A stretch of DNA of 64,000 nucleotides, taken from the NCBI GenBank assembly GCA_004293935.1, contig RDZH01000017.1, forward strand, positions 16,585-80,584, in the 5' to 3' direction. A model generated the notes under the pieces. It was not told where the DNA came from. It searched no databases and saw nothing but the letters and a program-made list of their open reading frames with translations. The first letter of the stretch is position 1; each line of letters opens with the position of its first letter. A program made the position numbers and the translations under genes. This document shows positions 44,462 to 55,051 of this stretch, in pieces. This DNA is from Alphaproteobacteria bacterium. GTDB taxonomy: Bacteria; Pseudomonadota; Alphaproteobacteria; Rickettsiales; UBA998.

Positions 44462-44967
44462 ACCCTGATGAAGTATTAAAGCCACGCCCCGTGCATCCCT
44501 TTGGTGCGGTGGATGTGAAAAAACGTATTTTGCCAGAATCAGCGCATACAACCTACCGTGTACAATTTGAAGATGGCACGCATCGTGATGTGCAGGCAGA
44601 CCATGCCCGTGAAGCCTATCAGATGATCCAACAAGAACACAGTGCTACACCGATTAAACGTATCTTTCATTTACGTTATCTGACGGAGGATGTCATACCA
44701 CCTGTACGCACACAACTCACAGCGCACGAGGTGCGTGTGGAGATTGAGCCGAAAATTCATTCTAAGGGAGGGCATATGATGGTTGAGATTCCCCCTAAGC
44801 CAATGCATAATTTTGATGTGATGGAATATGATGATCTTGCCCAAATCTATGCTGAGGAGCGTTTGGTGCTTTCAACGCATAGGGAAGAACCCAAATCCCT
44901 TGCCTATCAAGAAGAAGTCGCGGATGCACCCATAGTAACAGATGAGGAAGTGAAAAACGATGAGTAA
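44443..44967 (+). CDS. Hypothetical protein, 174 residues, coupled to PAS and patatin genes
   Basis: Not recognised. A soluble, acidic protein. A small beta region (TTYRVQFEDGTHRDVQADHAR) resembles a short interaction domain, followed by an extended Pro/Glu-rich tail. A strong GGAGGA lies within the end of the PAS gene just before this ATG, and its stop overlaps the patatin start by eight bases. Both overlaps indicate translational coupling, so it probably works with one of these neighbours. Confidence 0.65.
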   Translation: MEILPINPDEVLKPRPVHPFGAVDVKKRILPESAHTTYRVQFEDGTHRDVQADHAREAYQMIQQEHSATPIKRIFHLRYLTEDVIPPVRTQLTAHEVRVEIEPKIHSKGGHMMVEIPPKPMHNFDVMEYDDLAQIYAEERLVLSTHREEPKSLAYQEEVADAPIVTDEEVKNDE

Positions 44968-46003
44968 AAAATTACCCGCGAAGCGCATCAACCTTGCGCT
45001 GCAAGGAGGTGGCGCACATGGTGCATTCACATGGGGCGTATTGGATTATATCCTAGAAGATGGACGGCTTGACATTGATGGGCTTTCTGCTACCAGTGCA
45101 GGGGCGATGAATGCCTGCGTCTATGCCTACGGGATGCAATGCGGAGGTAAAGAATTGGCGCGCAAGAAGCTGCATGATTTTTGGCATGATCTTTCTGGTT
45201 CAAGTCAGTCGATGTTTGGTATTCCCGAAACGCCGATTGATGCTTTTTTAGGGCAGTTCCAGCCGATTGAAACGCCCATAGGTTTTTATCTGTTTGAAAG
45301 TTTCACACGCGTTTTTTCTCCCTATCAGTTCAATCCATTTAATATCAATCCGCTCAAAGATTTGTTGTTGCGTCATGTGGATTTTAGTAATCTGCATCAT
45401 TGCACGCATTCGGAATTATTTATCAGTGCAACCAATGTTAAGACCAACCGCATCAAAATTTTTCAGAATAAAGACGTGACGGCAGATGCGGTGATGGCAT
45501 CTGCCTGCCTGCCCATGTTATTTCAGGCGGTGGAAATTGACGGTGAGTTTTATTGGGATGGGGGCTATATGGGCAATCCCGCGCTGTTTCCGCTCTTTTA
45601 TCATACCAACACCGATGATATGGTGGTGGTGCATATCAACCCCATAGAACGCGATGAATTGCCAACTTCTCCTCATGATATTTTGAATCGTGTCAATGAG
45701 ATCAGTTTTAATTCATCCCTGCTGCGTGAGTTCCGTGCCATCGCGTTTATTGAGAAAATGCTGCAAGAGGATTGGATTAAGGAAGAGCATCGTCATAAAA
45801 TCAGCCATCAGCAATTTTATATGCATTCTATTCGTGCCTGTGAAATCATGTCATCGTATAGTGTCGCTAGTAAATTTGCGCCCAACTGGCATTTCTTACA
45901 GCATTTGCGGGATTTAGGGCGTGAAACGGCGCGGGAATGGCTTGCAGAACATTATGATGATATTGGGCATCGCTCGACGGTGAATCTACGGCGTGATTTT
46001 TAA
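44960..46003 (+). CDS. Patatin-like phospholipase (RssA type)
   Basis: A 347-residue serine lipid acyl hydrolase. The oxyanion glycines are NLALQGGGAHGAFTWG, the nucleophile elbow SATSAGAMNA and the catalytic Asp lies in WDGGYMGNPALFP. The elbow reads A-x-S-x-G rather than G-x-S-x-G; Ser and the following Gly are retained, so activity is plausible. The C-terminal half (NRVNEISFNSSLLREFRAI) is typical of this alphaproteobacterial subfamily. No signal peptide. Coupled by an eight-base overlap to the hypothetical gene upstream. Confidence 0.93.
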   Translation: MSKKLPAKRINLALQGGGAHGAFTWGVLDYILEDGRLDIDGLSATSAGAMNACVYAYGMQCGGKELARKKLHDFWHDLSGSSQSMFGIPETPIDAFLGQFQPIETPIGFYLFESFTRVFSPYQFNPFNINPLKDLLLRHVDFSNLHHCTHSELFISATNVKTNRIKIFQNKDVTADAVMASACLPMLFQAVEIDGEFYWDGGYMGNPALFPLFYHTNTDDMVVVHINPIERDELPTSPHDILNRVNEISFNSSLLREFRAIAFIEKMLQEDWIKEEHRHKISHQQFYMHSIRACEIMSSYSVASKFAPNWHFLQHLRDLGRETAREWLAEHYDDIGHRSTVNLRRDF

Positions 46004-46022
46004 TCATAAGTGTTTTTTATGA

Positions 46023-46051
46023 TTGACGTAGCCATCGTAATTATTTATGAT
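46023..46051 (+). promoter_or_regulatory. Distal ftsZ promoter
   Basis: TTGACG (46023-46028), 17-base spacer, TATGAT (46046-46051). A near-consensus match about 100 bases ahead of the ftsZ ATG. A short AATCATAA/TTATGATT hairpin overlaps its upstream edge and may end the patatin transcript. Confidence 0.65.
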
Positions 46052-46080
46052 AATTAACGAAAAAATATGTACATCTAGGC

Positions 46081-46109
46081 TTGCATCATCGTGTGAAATT
46101 GTGTACATA
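46081..46109 (+). promoter_or_regulatory. Proximal ftsZ promoter candidate
   Basis: TTGCAT (46081-46086), 17-base spacer, TACATA (46104-46109), about 44 bases ahead of the ftsZ ATG. Weaker than the distal site; two promoters would fit cell-cycle control but this is not shown. Confidence 0.4.
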
Positions 46110-46152
46110 GTAATGCTGATGAGATTAAGATAATCACCCTGTGGAGAACATT

Positions 46153-47862
46153 ATGACCCTGAGTTTGCAACTGCCCATTCAAGAGCTAACCATGCGCCCG
46201 ATCATTACGGTTGTTGGTGTAGGTGGCGCAGGTGGCAACGCCGTGAATAACATGATTTCCGCGAATCTTGAAGGTGTGAAATTCGTAGTTGCCAATACCG
46301 ATGCGCAAGCATTAGATAGCGCGCTTTCGGATCGTACCATTCAATTAGGGCGCGCCCTCACGCAAGGGCTTGGTGCAGGTGCAACGCCGCAAATTGGTGA
46401 GCAAGCCGCTGAAGAAGCAGCAGAAGATATTTTTAATTCGATCGCAGGAAGTCATATGGTGTTCGTGACCGCTGGTATGGGGGGCGGTACGGGAACAGGT
46501 GCAGCACCTGTTGTGGCGCGTATGGCTCGCCAACAAGGCATGTTGACTGTGGGCGTAGTGACGAAGCCGTTCCAATTTGAAGGTGCGCGCCGTATGAGCA
46601 TCGCTGAACAAGGTATTGCTGAACTACAAAAATATGTCGATACGCTGATTATCATCCCGAATCAAAATCTATTCCGTCTTGCTAATGAAAAAACCACCTT
46701 TGCGGATGCGTTCCGTATGGCAGATGAAGTGCTGCATTCTGGCGTGCGTGGCGTGACCGATTTGATGGTGAAGCCGGGGCTTGTCAATCTTGACTTTGCA
46801 GATATTCGTACCGTGATGCAAGAAATGGGCAAAGCGATGATGGGAACAGGCGAAGCAACAGGCGATAAACGTGCATTGCAAGCCGCAGAAGCGGCAATCT
46901 CCAATCCATTATTGGATGATGTATCATTGAAAGGGGCGCGTGCAGCACTCATTAACATCACAGGCGGTAGCGATATGACGCTCTATGAAGTGGATGAAGC
47001 TGCCAACCGTATTCGTGATGAGGTTGACCCCGATGCCAATATTATCTTTGGTTCGACCTTTGATGAATCGATGCAAGGTACGATGCGTGTTTCTGTGGTT
47101 GCAACGGGTATTGATGGCGAAGCTGTGCGTCAGGAAATGGAAGCCCATGCGAACCGTGGCAAACCTTCTTCGCAAGCTCCAGCAGGATCTAAAGCAACCT
47201 ATAAGCCCACTTCAGCATATTATGTGGGGCGTAAACCCCAAGCGATGATGCATAATGCCTCAACAACTCCCGCGATAACACGTCGTGATGACCATGCGGA
47301 TGATATGAATCCACCTATGATGCGTCAGGCTCGTCCTGCACCATCGGCGTTTTCTGCTCCTTCAACTTCATCATCTGCATCGATGCGTCCGACGGAACAA
47401 AATGTTCTGCCAACTTCGGCGCAGCCCGTGCCTCAATCATTTGAAGCGTCACAAGATCACGGACATCATCATCATGATCTTGACGCGTTTGCAGATGAGA
47501 TTTACGATGCGCCACCAGCGTTTGTAAGCCCAGCCGCACCACAGCAACCACCAGTGCAGCGTCAATTTCAGCAACCCAGACAAGCAGCATCACAGCATCA
47601 TAGCAATGAGCATTATGCGGAACATGCCCCCAGCCAACATGCAGGTTCTTCTTCACTTAACTTGTTGAATCGTATTGCAGATGTTGGTCGTTCCTTTGGT
47701 GGGCGTTCGCAAGAAAGTCAGGCAAAAGTAACAACGGGGCGTAATCATGATGCACGTCATCAGGGCTATGAACGCGAAGAATATCGTGATCAAGAAGAAG
47801 ATAGCCGTTATGAAATCCCTGCATTTTTGCGCCGTTCTGATAAAAATAGTGATGCTTCATGA
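46153..47862 (+). CDS. ftsZ: Cell division protein FtsZ
   Basis: Tubulin-like GTPase that forms the division ring. The start at 46153 ([16 protein letters not shown]) gives 569 residues. The core (about 20-330) holds [14 protein letters not shown], the tubulin signature [13 protein letters not shown] and [14 protein letters not shown]. The linker of more than 200 residues is Pro/Gln/His-rich. The C-terminal peptide for FtsA/ZipA-type partners is [11 protein letters not shown]. No ftsQ, ftsA or mur genes lie beside it, so ftsZ is outside the dcw cluster here. cobT overlaps it by four bases. Confidence 0.98.
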   Translation: MTLSLQLPIQELTMRPIITVVGVGGAGGNAVNNMISANLEGVKFVVANTDAQALDSALSDRTIQLGRALTQGLGAGATPQIGEQAAEEAAEDIFNSIAGSHMVFVTAGMGGGTGTGAAPVVARMARQQGMLTVGVVTKPFQFEGARRMSIAEQGIAELQKYVDTLIIIPNQNLFRLANEKTTFADAFRMADEVLHSGVRGVTDLMVKPGLVNLDFADIRTVMQEMGKAMMGTGEATGDKRALQAAEAAISNPLLDDVSLKGARAALINITGGSDMTLYEVDEAANRIRDEVDPDANIIFGSTFDESMQGTMRVSVVATGIDGEAVRQEMEAHANRGKPSSQAPAGSKATYKPTSAYYVGRKPQAMMHNASTTPAITRRDDHADDMNPPMMRQARPAPSAFSAPSTSSSASMRPTEQNVLPTSAQPVPQSFEASQDHGHHHHDLDAFADEIYDAPPAFVSPAAPQQPPVQRQFQQPRQAASQHHSNEHYAEHAPSQHAGSSSLNLLNRIADVGRSFGGRSQESQAKVTTGRNHDARHQGYEREEYRDQEEDSRYEIPAFLRRSDKNSDAS

Positions 47863-49730
47863 ACCCAAAAGAAGCTCAGGCTTCGTTTGAAAAAACCTTA
47901 AGTGCCACCGCACGATCGATGATTGGTGTGGATGCGAAGCGCGATTTTTCGTTGCAAGGAAGCGTCCCGCCATCCTTATTAAGCCATCAGGCACACGCCT
48001 TGCTTGGATCGAATCATGAGATGGTACGTGGTTTATGTGATCGCATTGCGGTTGCAGGAAAATATCATCACCCCCTCACACATCATGCCTATGCTCCTGC
48101 GGATTCCATCGCACGTGCGGTATATGATGCTTTGGAAATTGTCCGTGTAGAATATCTTGGGGGGCGTTATCTTTTAGGTGCGATGCGTAATATGCAACAA
48201 CAATGGCTGCATCATTGCGCGTCTTATGTACCGCATTATCTTGAGGCATCCCCCCAGCAACCACTCATGCAGCAAGGGCAAATCCCTGTGGCAGAAATGG
48301 TACGTGCTTTGTGGCTTGAACATATATATTCTGAAATCCCTATAGATGCATCGTTACAACCATGGCTTAAAAAATGGCGTGAACCATTAATGCGGGTGAT
48401 GCAGCCCTATTTTACACCATTGCGTGATAACATAGAGAATCCTAAGATTTTTGCGCAAGAAGCCGCTCGATTGGTGCAGCGGTTGAGTACTCTCGATGGT
48501 GCAGGAGAGGGGGGAGCGCAAGAGGACTATGATGCAACTGTTCAGAACGCGCAACAGGAAGCTGCGTATGATGAATCAGCATCTTCGCAAATTTCTGAAG
48601 CTCCGCCAGAGGAGGCAACAGAAGCATCGCCAGAAGATGAGGGGGAGGAATCCTTATTCGGGCGTGCATCATGTACGGAGTCTGACGCTGGTGCGGATGG
48701 GGGAGCAGAAGCAGAAATGCCCAGTGATGTGGCAGGTGAACAGCCCTATGCACCTTCCCCCATCGTGCCAACCTCATGGACGGCACAGCAGGAATATGCC
48801 ATTTTTTCTACCCAACATGATGAGATTATTCGCGCCGAGCATTTGGCATCACCAGAAGAATTGATGCGCTTGCGTGCTGAATTGGATAAAAAACTTGCGC
48901 AGGTGCAAGGCACATTTGCGCGTTTGGCAGCGCGCCTGCAACGGGTGTTGATGGCACGGCAGATACGCCATTGGACGTTTGATGAAGATGATGGCTTGAT
49001 TGATAGTTCGCGCCTCGCACAATTAATCTGCAATCCGTTGCATCGCCATATTTATAAGCGTGAACATGATGATGCGTCGAAGGATACTATTGTTACTTTG
49101 TTGCTGGATAATTCTGGATCGATGCGTGGTCGCCCAATTACGATTGCAGCACTATCCTCCGATATTTTGGTGCGCGTTTTGGAGCGTGCGGGCATAAAAG
49201 TCGAAATCTTAGGGTTCACAACCAAAGAATGGAAAGGGGGAGCGCATTATAAGGCATGGGTTGCAGCGGGAAAACCTCCCCATCCCGGACGACTCAATGA
49301 TCTCCGTCATATAATTTATAAATCCGCCGATATGCCATGGCGACGGGCGCGTAGCCATTTAGGATTGATGCTCAAAGAGGGGATATTAAAAGAAAATATC
49401 GATGGTGAAGCCTTGGTTTGGGCGTATCAACGATTGCGCGCACGGCATGAGGAGCGCAAAATCTTGATGGTCATTTCCGATGGTGCGCCTGTTGATGATG
49501 CAACCCTTTCTGCCAATCACCCTGCTTATTTAGACAAACATATACGTTCTGTGATTAAGAACATCCAAGATGAAGGCGCGATTGAGTTGGTTGCCATAGG
49601 CATTGGTCACGATGTCACGCGCTATTATAATCGTTCCCTATGCATCAAGGATGTTACCAAATTAGGGGAAACGATGACGAACGAACTCGTATCCTTATTT
49701 TCTCAAAGCATAGCGTTCACCAAGAATTAA
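47859..49730 (+). CDS. cobT: CobT, cobaltochelatase-type VWA subunit
   Basis: In the aerobic cobalamin pathway CobS (AAA+) and CobT drive cobalt insertion by CobN. The 623 residues have an N-terminal CobT domain (about 1-220), an acidic low-complexity middle (about 225-300, Glu/Ala/Ser-rich) and a C-terminal von Willebrand A domain with the MIDAS motif [13 protein letters not shown] and TTKEWKGG region. Neither cobS nor cobN lies nearby, so its partner is elsewhere or its role is different. The start overlaps ftsZ by four bases (ATGA); the end overlaps the convergent petC by four. Confidence 0.94.
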   Translation: MNPKEAQASFEKTLSATARSMIGVDAKRDFSLQGSVPPSLLSHQAHALLGSNHEMVRGLCDRIAVAGKYHHPLTHHAYAPADSIARAVYDALEIVRVEYLGGRYLLGAMRNMQQQWLHHCASYVPHYLEASPQQPLMQQGQIPVAEMVRALWLEHIYSEIPIDASLQPWLKKWREPLMRVMQPYFTPLRDNIENPKIFAQEAARLVQRLSTLDGAGEGGAQEDYDATVQNAQQEAAYDESASSQISEAPPEEATEASPEDEGEESLFGRASCTESDAGADGGAEAEMPSDVAGEQPYAPSPIVPTSWTAQQEYAIFSTQHDEIIRAEHLASPEELMRLRAELDKKLAQVQGTFARLAARLQRVLMARQIRHWTFDEDDGLIDSSRLAQLICNPLHRHIYKREHDDASKDTIVTLLLDNSGSMRGRPITIAALSSDILVRVLERAGIKVEILGFTTKEWKGGAHYKAWVAAGKPPHPGRLNDLRHIIYKSADMPWRRARSHLGLMLKEGILKENIDGEALVWAYQRLRARHEERKILMVISDGAPVDDATLSANHPAYLDKHIRSVIKNIQDEGAIELVAIGIGHDVTRYYNRSLCIKDVTKLGETMTNELVSLFSQSIAFTKN

Positions 49731-50479
49731 TGGAGATCGCTCCAAATCTTGCGTTTGGTCAGATAAAATATGATGGTCATAATCCCAACAAAGCTCAACA
49801 TTTTAAGACCAAGACGTTTGCGTGCTTCCATTTCTGGTTCTGCTGCCCATTGGAGAAAATAGACAACATCTTTCGACATCTGATCAACGCTCGCTTCGGT
49901 ATTATCCATATACTGCACTTGCCCGTCAGATAAAGGTTTAGGCATGGCAATTTTTTGTCCTGCATAATAAGGATTATAATGTTGCCCTTCTAGCAATGCC
50001 ACATCCGCAGGAGCATCTTCATATCCTGTGAGCAGAGAATAGAGATAATTCGCACCATCAGGGCGTGCTTTTACCATCAAACTTAAATCAGGCGGGTATG
50101 CGCCATTATTCAAGGAGCGACCTTGTTTTTCATTCGCATAGGGTGAGGGCAATTTATCGGAAGGACGACCGGGGCGCATGAACATTTCCCCATCATCATT
50201 TGGCCCGTCTTGTACTTCATAAGAACTAGCGAGTGCTTTGACTTCAGCTTCACTAAAACCAAGGTCATGAAGGTTACGGAAGGAAATGCGACTCAGGCTA
50301 TGGCATGAGGCGCACACTTCTTTATAGACTTGAAACCCACGTTGCGCTGAAGGTTTATCAACAACCCCGAGCATACCATCAAACGACCATGTTTGTTGGA
50401 TAGGATGTTTTGCATCTCCCCCTGCAAGCGCGCTGCTTGCTGCAAAGATTCCACAAAAAAGTGCGGTATATAATTTCAT
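49727..50479 (-). CDS. petC: Cytochrome c1 of the bc1 complex
   Basis: Haem c carrier handing electrons from the Rieske protein to soluble cytochrome c. A start at 50479 with GGAG nine bases upstream leaves a signal peptide ([16 protein letters not shown]). The haem motif is CASCH in [14 protein letters not shown]. The distal Met ligand is likely in the KIAMPKPL region. A C-terminal helix ([15 protein letters not shown]) anchors it. Third gene of the petABC operon; 19 bases after petB. Confidence 0.96.
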   Translation of the reverse strand: MKLYTALFCGIFAASSALAGGDAKHPIQQTWSFDGMLGVVDKPSAQRGFQVYKEVCASCHSLSRISFRNLHDLGFSEAEVKALASSYEVQDGPNDDGEMFMRPGRPSDKLPSPYANEKQGRSLNNGAYPPDLSLMVKARPDGANYLYSLLTGYEDAPADVALLEGQHYNPYYAGQKIAMPKPLSDGQVQYMDNTEASVDQMSKDVVYFLQWAAEPEMEARKRLGLKMLSFVGIMTIIFYLTKRKIWSDLH

Positions 50480-50498
50480 CGTCACAAACTCCGAGACC

Positions 50499-52067
50499 TT
50501 ATGCTTTGGCATGTTTTTTTGTTATGGCTTCACCAATACTACGTGGCAAAGGCAAAGGTTTTTCTATGCGACCCAAAATAGGTAAAATCACAAGGAAATA
50601 AGCAAAGTAATATGCCGTTGCTAATTGTGAGATGAGTGGATTCGTCCAAAAAGTAGCAATTTCTTTGGTGGTTGATCCATCGGCGTGCGTGATGGTTGCA
50701 AAGCTACATGCATGTGCATCTTGCCCTAAACATCCATCCGCAGGTGCAGCCCCCATCCAGCCAAGGAATAATCCGTTGAATACAAACAACCAGAAGAACG
50801 GACGAAACATAGGACGGAAATTGCCACTACGAACTTTGGAAGAATCCAACCACGGTAAGAAGAATAGCACGATCAGCGATCCAAACATCGCAAGTACACC
50901 GCCCAATTTGGATTCAATGATGCCCTCAAAGCACAGAATCTTCCCTTGTGCATCTGTCGTACATGCCGATCCTGTGAAGCCAACGATCCCAGTAAATACC
51001 AATAAACCACCAAGCCCAAGCACCCCCATCGGTATCATCATCGCAGGATGAAAAGCATTCATCGGGTTGAATAAGGACAATTTATTCGCTTTTGCTGCTT
51101 TGCGTGATAACATCAAACCGAACGCAGAAATAACAATGCCCGGTATGATAAGCGGTGTATTGAAGGTGATAGCACGCAAAATCGCATAGAATGGCAAGAA
51201 GTACCATTCAGGCACAATGTGCGCAGGCGTGACCATCGGATTGGCTTCAATGTAATTATCGGGATGCCCAAGATAATTGGGCGCAAAGAAGGTGAAATAA
51301 CCAAACACCAAGAAGAATACACCAAAACCAAAGAAATCTTTTGCCGTATAATATGGATGGAACGGCACAGTATCTTGCTTACCTTTCACATCAATACCCA
51401 AAGGATTGTTTGATCCATGTTGATGCAAGGCAAGAAGGTGCAACACCACTACGGCAACCAAGATAAGTGGCATGAGATAATGCAGTGCAAAAAAGCGATT
51501 CAGCGTTGGGTTATCCACCGAGAATCCGCCCCACAACCATGTCACGATGCTTTCACCAACAATAGGGAAGGCGGAGAAAAGATTGGTGATCACCGTCGCA
51601 CCCCAGAAGCTCATTTGCCCCCATGGCAACACATAGCCCATAAAGGCGGATGCCATCATTAGGATCAAAATCACGATTCCTAGCCACCATAAAAGTTCGC
51701 GTGGTGCTTTATAAGAACCGTAATAAAGCCCCCGAAAAATATGAATAAATACCACAAGGAAGAACATGGATGCGCCATTGGCGTGCATGTAGCGCACCAA
51801 CCACCCATAATTCACATCGCGCATAATATGCTCAACACTTGAAAAAGCGAATTGCACATGCGGCGTATAATGCATGGCAAGGAAAATCCCCGTTAAAATT
51901 TGTGATACAAGAACAATCCCCGCAATCGAGCCAAAATTCCAAAAATAATTCAGGTTACGAGGAGTCGGATAATCAACCAACGTATGTTGTAGGGTTGAAA
52001 AAATGGGCAGGCGGTAATCCACCCATCCGATAATGCCTTTTTGTTCTGGTTGATTGGTTGAACCCAT
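50499..52067 (-). CDS. petB: Cytochrome b of the bc1 complex, with an internal insertion
   Basis: Membrane core of the bc1 complex carrying haems bL and bH. The four haem His are in [16 protein letters not shown] and the HYLMP...[11 protein letters not shown] region, and the Qo motif PEWY is at 286-289. At 522 residues it is far longer than the usual 380-440. The conserved run that normally reads [18 protein letters not shown] is split: about 85 residues (301-385), including two hydrophobic spans (302-320 and 342-363), sit between RAI and SKLGGV. A second short insertion (about 445-472, with two Cys) precedes the last helix. The frame is open throughout. Confidence 0.95.
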   Translation of the reverse strand: MGSTNQPEQKGIIGWVDYRLPIFSTLQHTLVDYPTPRNLNYFWNFGSIAGIVLVSQILTGIFLAMHYTPHVQFAFSSVEHIMRDVNYGWLVRYMHANGASMFFLVVFIHIFRGLYYGSYKAPRELLWWLGIVILILMMASAFMGYVLPWGQMSFWGATVITNLFSAFPIVGESIVTWLWGGFSVDNPTLNRFFALHYLMPLILVAVVVLHLLALHQHGSNNPLGIDVKGKQDTVPFHPYYTAKDFFGFGVFFLVFGYFTFFAPNYLGHPDNYIEANPMVTPAHIVPEWYFLPFYAILRAITFNTPLIIPGIVISAFGLMLSRKAAKANKLSLFNPMNAFHPAMMIPMGVLGLGGLLVFTGIVGFTGSACTTDAQGKILCFEGIIESKLGGVLAMFGSLIVLFFLPWLDSSKVRSGNFRPMFRPFFWLFVFNGLFLGWMGAAPADGCLGQDAHACSFATITHADGSTTKEIATFWTNPLISQLATAYYFAYFLVILPILGRIEKPLPLPRSIGEAITKKHAKA

Positions 52068-52075
52068 AACGTACC

Positions 52076-52612
52076 TTATCCAATTTTTATGTGCGTATCG
52101 TCTGTAAAGCTATAATCAGGAATAGCGAGATTTGCGGGAGCAGGACCTTTGCGAATGCGCCCCGATGTATCGTAATGTGAACCATGGCACGGGCAGAACC
52201 AGCCATTAAATTCACCTGCATTATTACCCAAAGGCACGCATCCAAGGTGCGTACATACACCCAACATCACAATCCATTGTTCTTTGCCCTCTTTAACGCG
52301 CTCTTTATCCTCTTGTGGATCGGGGAGGGCATCCACCGTAACGGCGCGTGCTTCCTTGATTTCTTCTTCCGTGCGGTGACGAATAAAGACAGGTTTTCCG
52401 CGCCACATGACACGGATTTCTTGCCCCGGTTTCACTGATTCTAGGTTCACTTCCGTCGAGGCAAGTGCTAATACGTCCGCTGCAGGGTTCATGCTATCCA
52501 CAAACGGCCATAGCAACGCACCAGCACCAAGCGCACCCATAGCTTGAGAAGCCAAGACGAGCATATCGCGTTTTTTCGGGTCTTTTAATTCATCGTGATG
52601 TAATTCAGTCAT
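52076..52612 (-). CDS. petA: Rieske iron-sulfur protein of the bc1 complex
   Basis: Carries the 2Fe-2S cluster that takes electrons from quinol at the Qo site. The 178 residues have a twin-type N-terminal anchor (residues about 18-40, [20 protein letters not shown]). The cluster ligands are C120 and H122 in CTHLGC and C140 and H143 in CPCHGSH, with C125 and C142 forming the disulfide. First gene of the operon, eight bases ahead of petB. Confidence 0.97.
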   Translation of the reverse strand: MTELHHDELKDPKKRDMLVLASQAMGALGAGALLWPFVDSMNPAADVLALASTEVNLESVKPGQEIRVMWRGKPVFIRHRTEEEIKEARAVTVDALPDPQEDKERVKEGKEQWIVMLGVCTHLGCVPLGNNAGEFNGWFCPCHGSHYDTSGRIRKGPAPANLAIPDYSFTDDTHIKIG

Positions 52613-52701
52613 AAGCGTGCATACTCATATCAGAGTTTAAGACGATTTTTAGCCAAAGACCATTAATAATGCAAGCATATAGTGTGAAAAAAATGCCTAA
52701 A

Positions 52702-53442
52702 TCACGACTTCTTCGCAAGAAGGTGTGGTAGCGTATCACTTACATCACGAATTTCACCGGGATGCATATCGGCAAGATCGATGTTGGCATAGGAAACACG
52801 GATCAAACGGCTGACGCTATGCCCAAAATATTCACAGATACGACGAATCTCACGATTTTTGCCCTCGTGCAAGGTAATGCGTACCCAACTATTGCTCCCG
52901 CCTGCGCGTGATTGTTCATGTTCAATATCGGCAGGGCGATAATGCATACCGTCAATGCTGACTCCAGCGCGGATGCTGTGCAGCGTGCGATCACTCATAA
53001 CCCCGTGAATCCGCACGCGATAGGTGCGCGTAAATGCTTGATCGGGATGTTCAAGATAGCGGGCAATATCGCCACGGTTGGTGAGTAATAAAACGCCTTC
53101 GCTTGATATATCGAGTCGTCCAACGGAAATGACTTTACCTAGGGAAGGTGGGAGGGCATCAAAAACAGTTGGGCGACCTTCGGGATCATGATAGGTGCAG
53201 ATCTCCCCTATAGGTTTGTAATAGATCCATAATTTAGGTGGATCATCCACACCAACAGGAATGCCATCAACACATACCCGATCGCCATCCATAATGCGTC
53301 GTGCTGGATGTAGTTCGATGATGTTGTTGACTTCAACACGCCCAGATTGAATGATAGCGTCTGATGCACGCCTCGAGGCAACGCCAGCATCGGATAAATA
53401 TTTATTTAGCCTTATCCCGCGAGTGGTTTCAGATTCTGTCAT
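52702..53442 (-). CDS. RluB/RsuA-family rRNA pseudouridine synthase
   Basis: Isomerises a uridine in rRNA. The 246 residues open with an S4 RNA-binding domain (IRLNKYLSDAGVASRRASDAI), then the catalytic motif GRLDISSEGVLLLTNRGD with the active Asp, and the C-terminal LHEGKNREIRRICEYFGH. The size fits RluB/RluE/RsuA; the exact target uridine cannot be told. It starts nine bases after the hypothetical at 53452 on the same strand. Confidence 0.93.
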   Translation of the reverse strand: MTESETTRGIRLNKYLSDAGVASRRASDAIIQSGRVEVNNIIELHPARRIMDGDRVCVDGIPVGVDDPPKLWIYYKPIGEICTYHDPEGRPTVFDALPPSLGKVISVGRLDISSEGVLLLTNRGDIARYLEHPDQAFTRTYRVRIHGVMSDRTLHSIRAGVSIDGMHYRPADIEHEQSRAGGSNSWVRITLHEGKNREIRRICEYFGHSVSRLIRVSYANIDLADMHPGEIRDVSDTLPHLLAKKS

Positions 53443-53451
53443 AGGGTGCGG

Positions 53452-53979
53452 TTACGCGCCACGCTCAAATGCAGAACGACGCTCAGCAGCATAAAGCATG
53501 AGTGAGATTTTTTCTTGGCGTTCTTTTAATTCCTGCATATGTTTTTTGTTCATGATGCGTTCAAGAGCCAAATCAACATAATCGACCAGCACACTAATAA
53601 TGATTTCTACTTGTAGTTTGATTTTTTCAACAATCGCATCCGCAACATTGCGCACACCTTCACCATAGTTTGAAGACATGGCTTTAGCACGATCGGCATA
53701 GGCATCCATGGCAATATAAATACGGCGGAGCGCGCCTTCAATTTTCATGCGTCGTGTCGCACCATTTTGTTTTTTCCCTGCGACTTCAATGAACTCCTCA
53801 CACAACACATCGGCAGATTCACCAATTTGCTCAACGAGTGGCTCTACCACCTCAAGTTGCGCTTTTGGGTCAATCACATCTGCACCCTCAACAGTGGCGA
53901 CCATAGCCTCTGCGAGATCATAAAGTTCTGCAATTTTGTGATATTTAAGTTCCAGTTCCGAGAGCGTTTCTTGGGTCAT
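53452..53979 (-). CDS. Hypothetical helical protein, 175 residues
   Basis: Not recognised by name. Almost wholly alpha-helical by composition, acidic in the first half (LELKYHKIAELYDLAEAM, VVEPLVEQIGESADVL) and basic near residue 140 (MNKKHMQELKERQEK). No membrane anchor or signal peptide. It is followed after nine bases by the pseudouridine synthase, so they are probably co-transcribed. A helical adaptor or PhoU-like bundle are possible, but I see no diagnostic motif. Confidence 0.65.
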   Translation of the reverse strand: MTQETLSELELKYHKIAELYDLAEAMVATVEGADVIDPKAQLEVVEPLVEQIGESADVLCEEFIEVAGKKQNGATRRMKIEGALRRIYIAMDAYADRAKAMSSNYGEGVRNVADAIVEKIKLQVEIIISVLVDYVDLALERIMNKKHMQELKERQEKISLMLYAAERRSAFERGA

Positions 53980-54019
53980 GGCATCTAAAGTCCTTTATAT
54001 AATACTGCTTAGTAACATA

Positions 54020-55051
54020 TTATCGTGTATGAGTCAAGTCCCCTTGTTGTGATTGCGCACGATTTGCCATCATTTGTTCGGCACGTGTCACCGCATCAGC
54101 AAAGAGGGGGTTATTGGTTGGGGTGATGTTATTTTGTCCTTGTTGTTGTTCTGCAACGCGCCCAGCTTTTTCTGCAGCGATTTTATCGCGCCAGAAATTC
54201 TCATCTCTGCCTTGGGCAGGGATTGCGGTTGGTGGTGCTGGTTCTGTGATCATCTGTGGTTGTTCCGTGACGATCTCGCGGGCGGGAGCATAGGTGGCAT
54301 CCATCACTTGTTTGGGGATGACGGGGGGGCTATCCAGTGCGATTGCTCCGACTTCTTTGCCATCGGGTGTGCGGTTTCCCGGTAAAGTGCCGACTGATAA
54401 TTTTTGCCCATCCACCATGGTGACGTTAGTGGAAGTCAAACCAGATGCAGCAATGCCCGTGGGTACTACGGCACTTGTGGCAGGGGTGCTTGCCGTTACT
54501 TGTGGTTGTTGTTGCTGTGTTTCACGCTCTTCTTTTGTGCCACCTAATAATGTGGTGGTCGTGCCTTCCGCAAAATCCCCGAGATGCGTGGTGATGAATT
54601 TACCTGTTGTTACTTTCGTGGCTAGCTCTGCAGCAATGCCGATCGGTCCTGTGACGCTGAGTAGCACCCCGCCAGCTTCAACCGCTGCGCGTGCCACTTT
54701 CCCAGTAGCCCCAACATGATCGCCTTCTTTCAGTTCGTCCGCTGCACTGAGCAAATGCGAACCCGCCGTGACCCCTGCAAGGATGCGATCAACGCCTGAT
54801 ATTTGCGTCATGCCCTCAACAGCACCTTGCAGCACACCTGAATTGGTAGCACTTGCAACAGTTTTTGCACCATCACCAATGACGGGTATTGCTCCTGCCG
54901 CCGCGCTTATAAAATTCGCGCCACCAAGCTGCATGGCAGGGATTACGGCTTCGGGAACGCGCAATAACACACTCGCGTTTTTGGTGAAACCCGACAATCC
55001 TTCTTCGGAGGATTCTTCTTTTTTATTCTCTAATGGTGCAGTGTTGTTCAT
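54020..55051 (-). CDS. Hypothetical protein, 343 residues, Gly/Ala-rich core
   Basis: Not recognised. The N-terminus is charged (LENKKEESSEEGL). The middle (about 30-165) is rich in Gly, Ala and Ser with glycine-zipper-like stretches (ANFISAAAGAIPVIGDGA, VLLSVTGPIGIAAELATKV), compatible with membrane insertion or a pore-like helical hairpin. The C-terminal half is Gln/Pro/Thr-rich and probably unfolded (around QQQQPQV). No cleavable signal peptide. The Pro/Gln/Thr composition resembles the linkers of the deacetylase at 62360. Frame and codon use look native. Confidence 0.6.
   Translation of the reverse strand: MNNTAPLENKKEESSEEGLSGFTKNASVLLRVPEAVIPAMQLGGANFISAAAGAIPVIGDGAKTVASATNSGVLQGAVEGMTQISGVDRILAGVTAGSHLLSAADELKEGDHVGATGKVARAAVEAGGVLLSVTGPIGIAAELATKVTTGKFITTHLGDFAEGTTTTLLGGTKEERETQQQQPQVTASTPATSAVVPTGIAASGLTSTNVTMVDGQKLSVGTLPGNRTPDGKEVGAIALDSPPVIPKQVMDATYAPAREIVTEQPQMITEPAPPTAIPAQGRDENFWRDKIAAEKAGRVAEQQQGQNNITPTNNPLFADAVTRAEQMMANRAQSQQGDLTHTR

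Noticed and set aside
45080..45130. SATSAGAM elbow in the patatin considered as an inactivated active site
   Set aside because: Only the first Gly is changed to Ala; the nucleophile Ser, the following Gly, the oxyanion glycines and catalytic Asp remain.
47315..47656. Minus-strand ORF within the ftsZ linker
   Set aside because: A shadow of the low-complexity FtsZ linker with no start signals.
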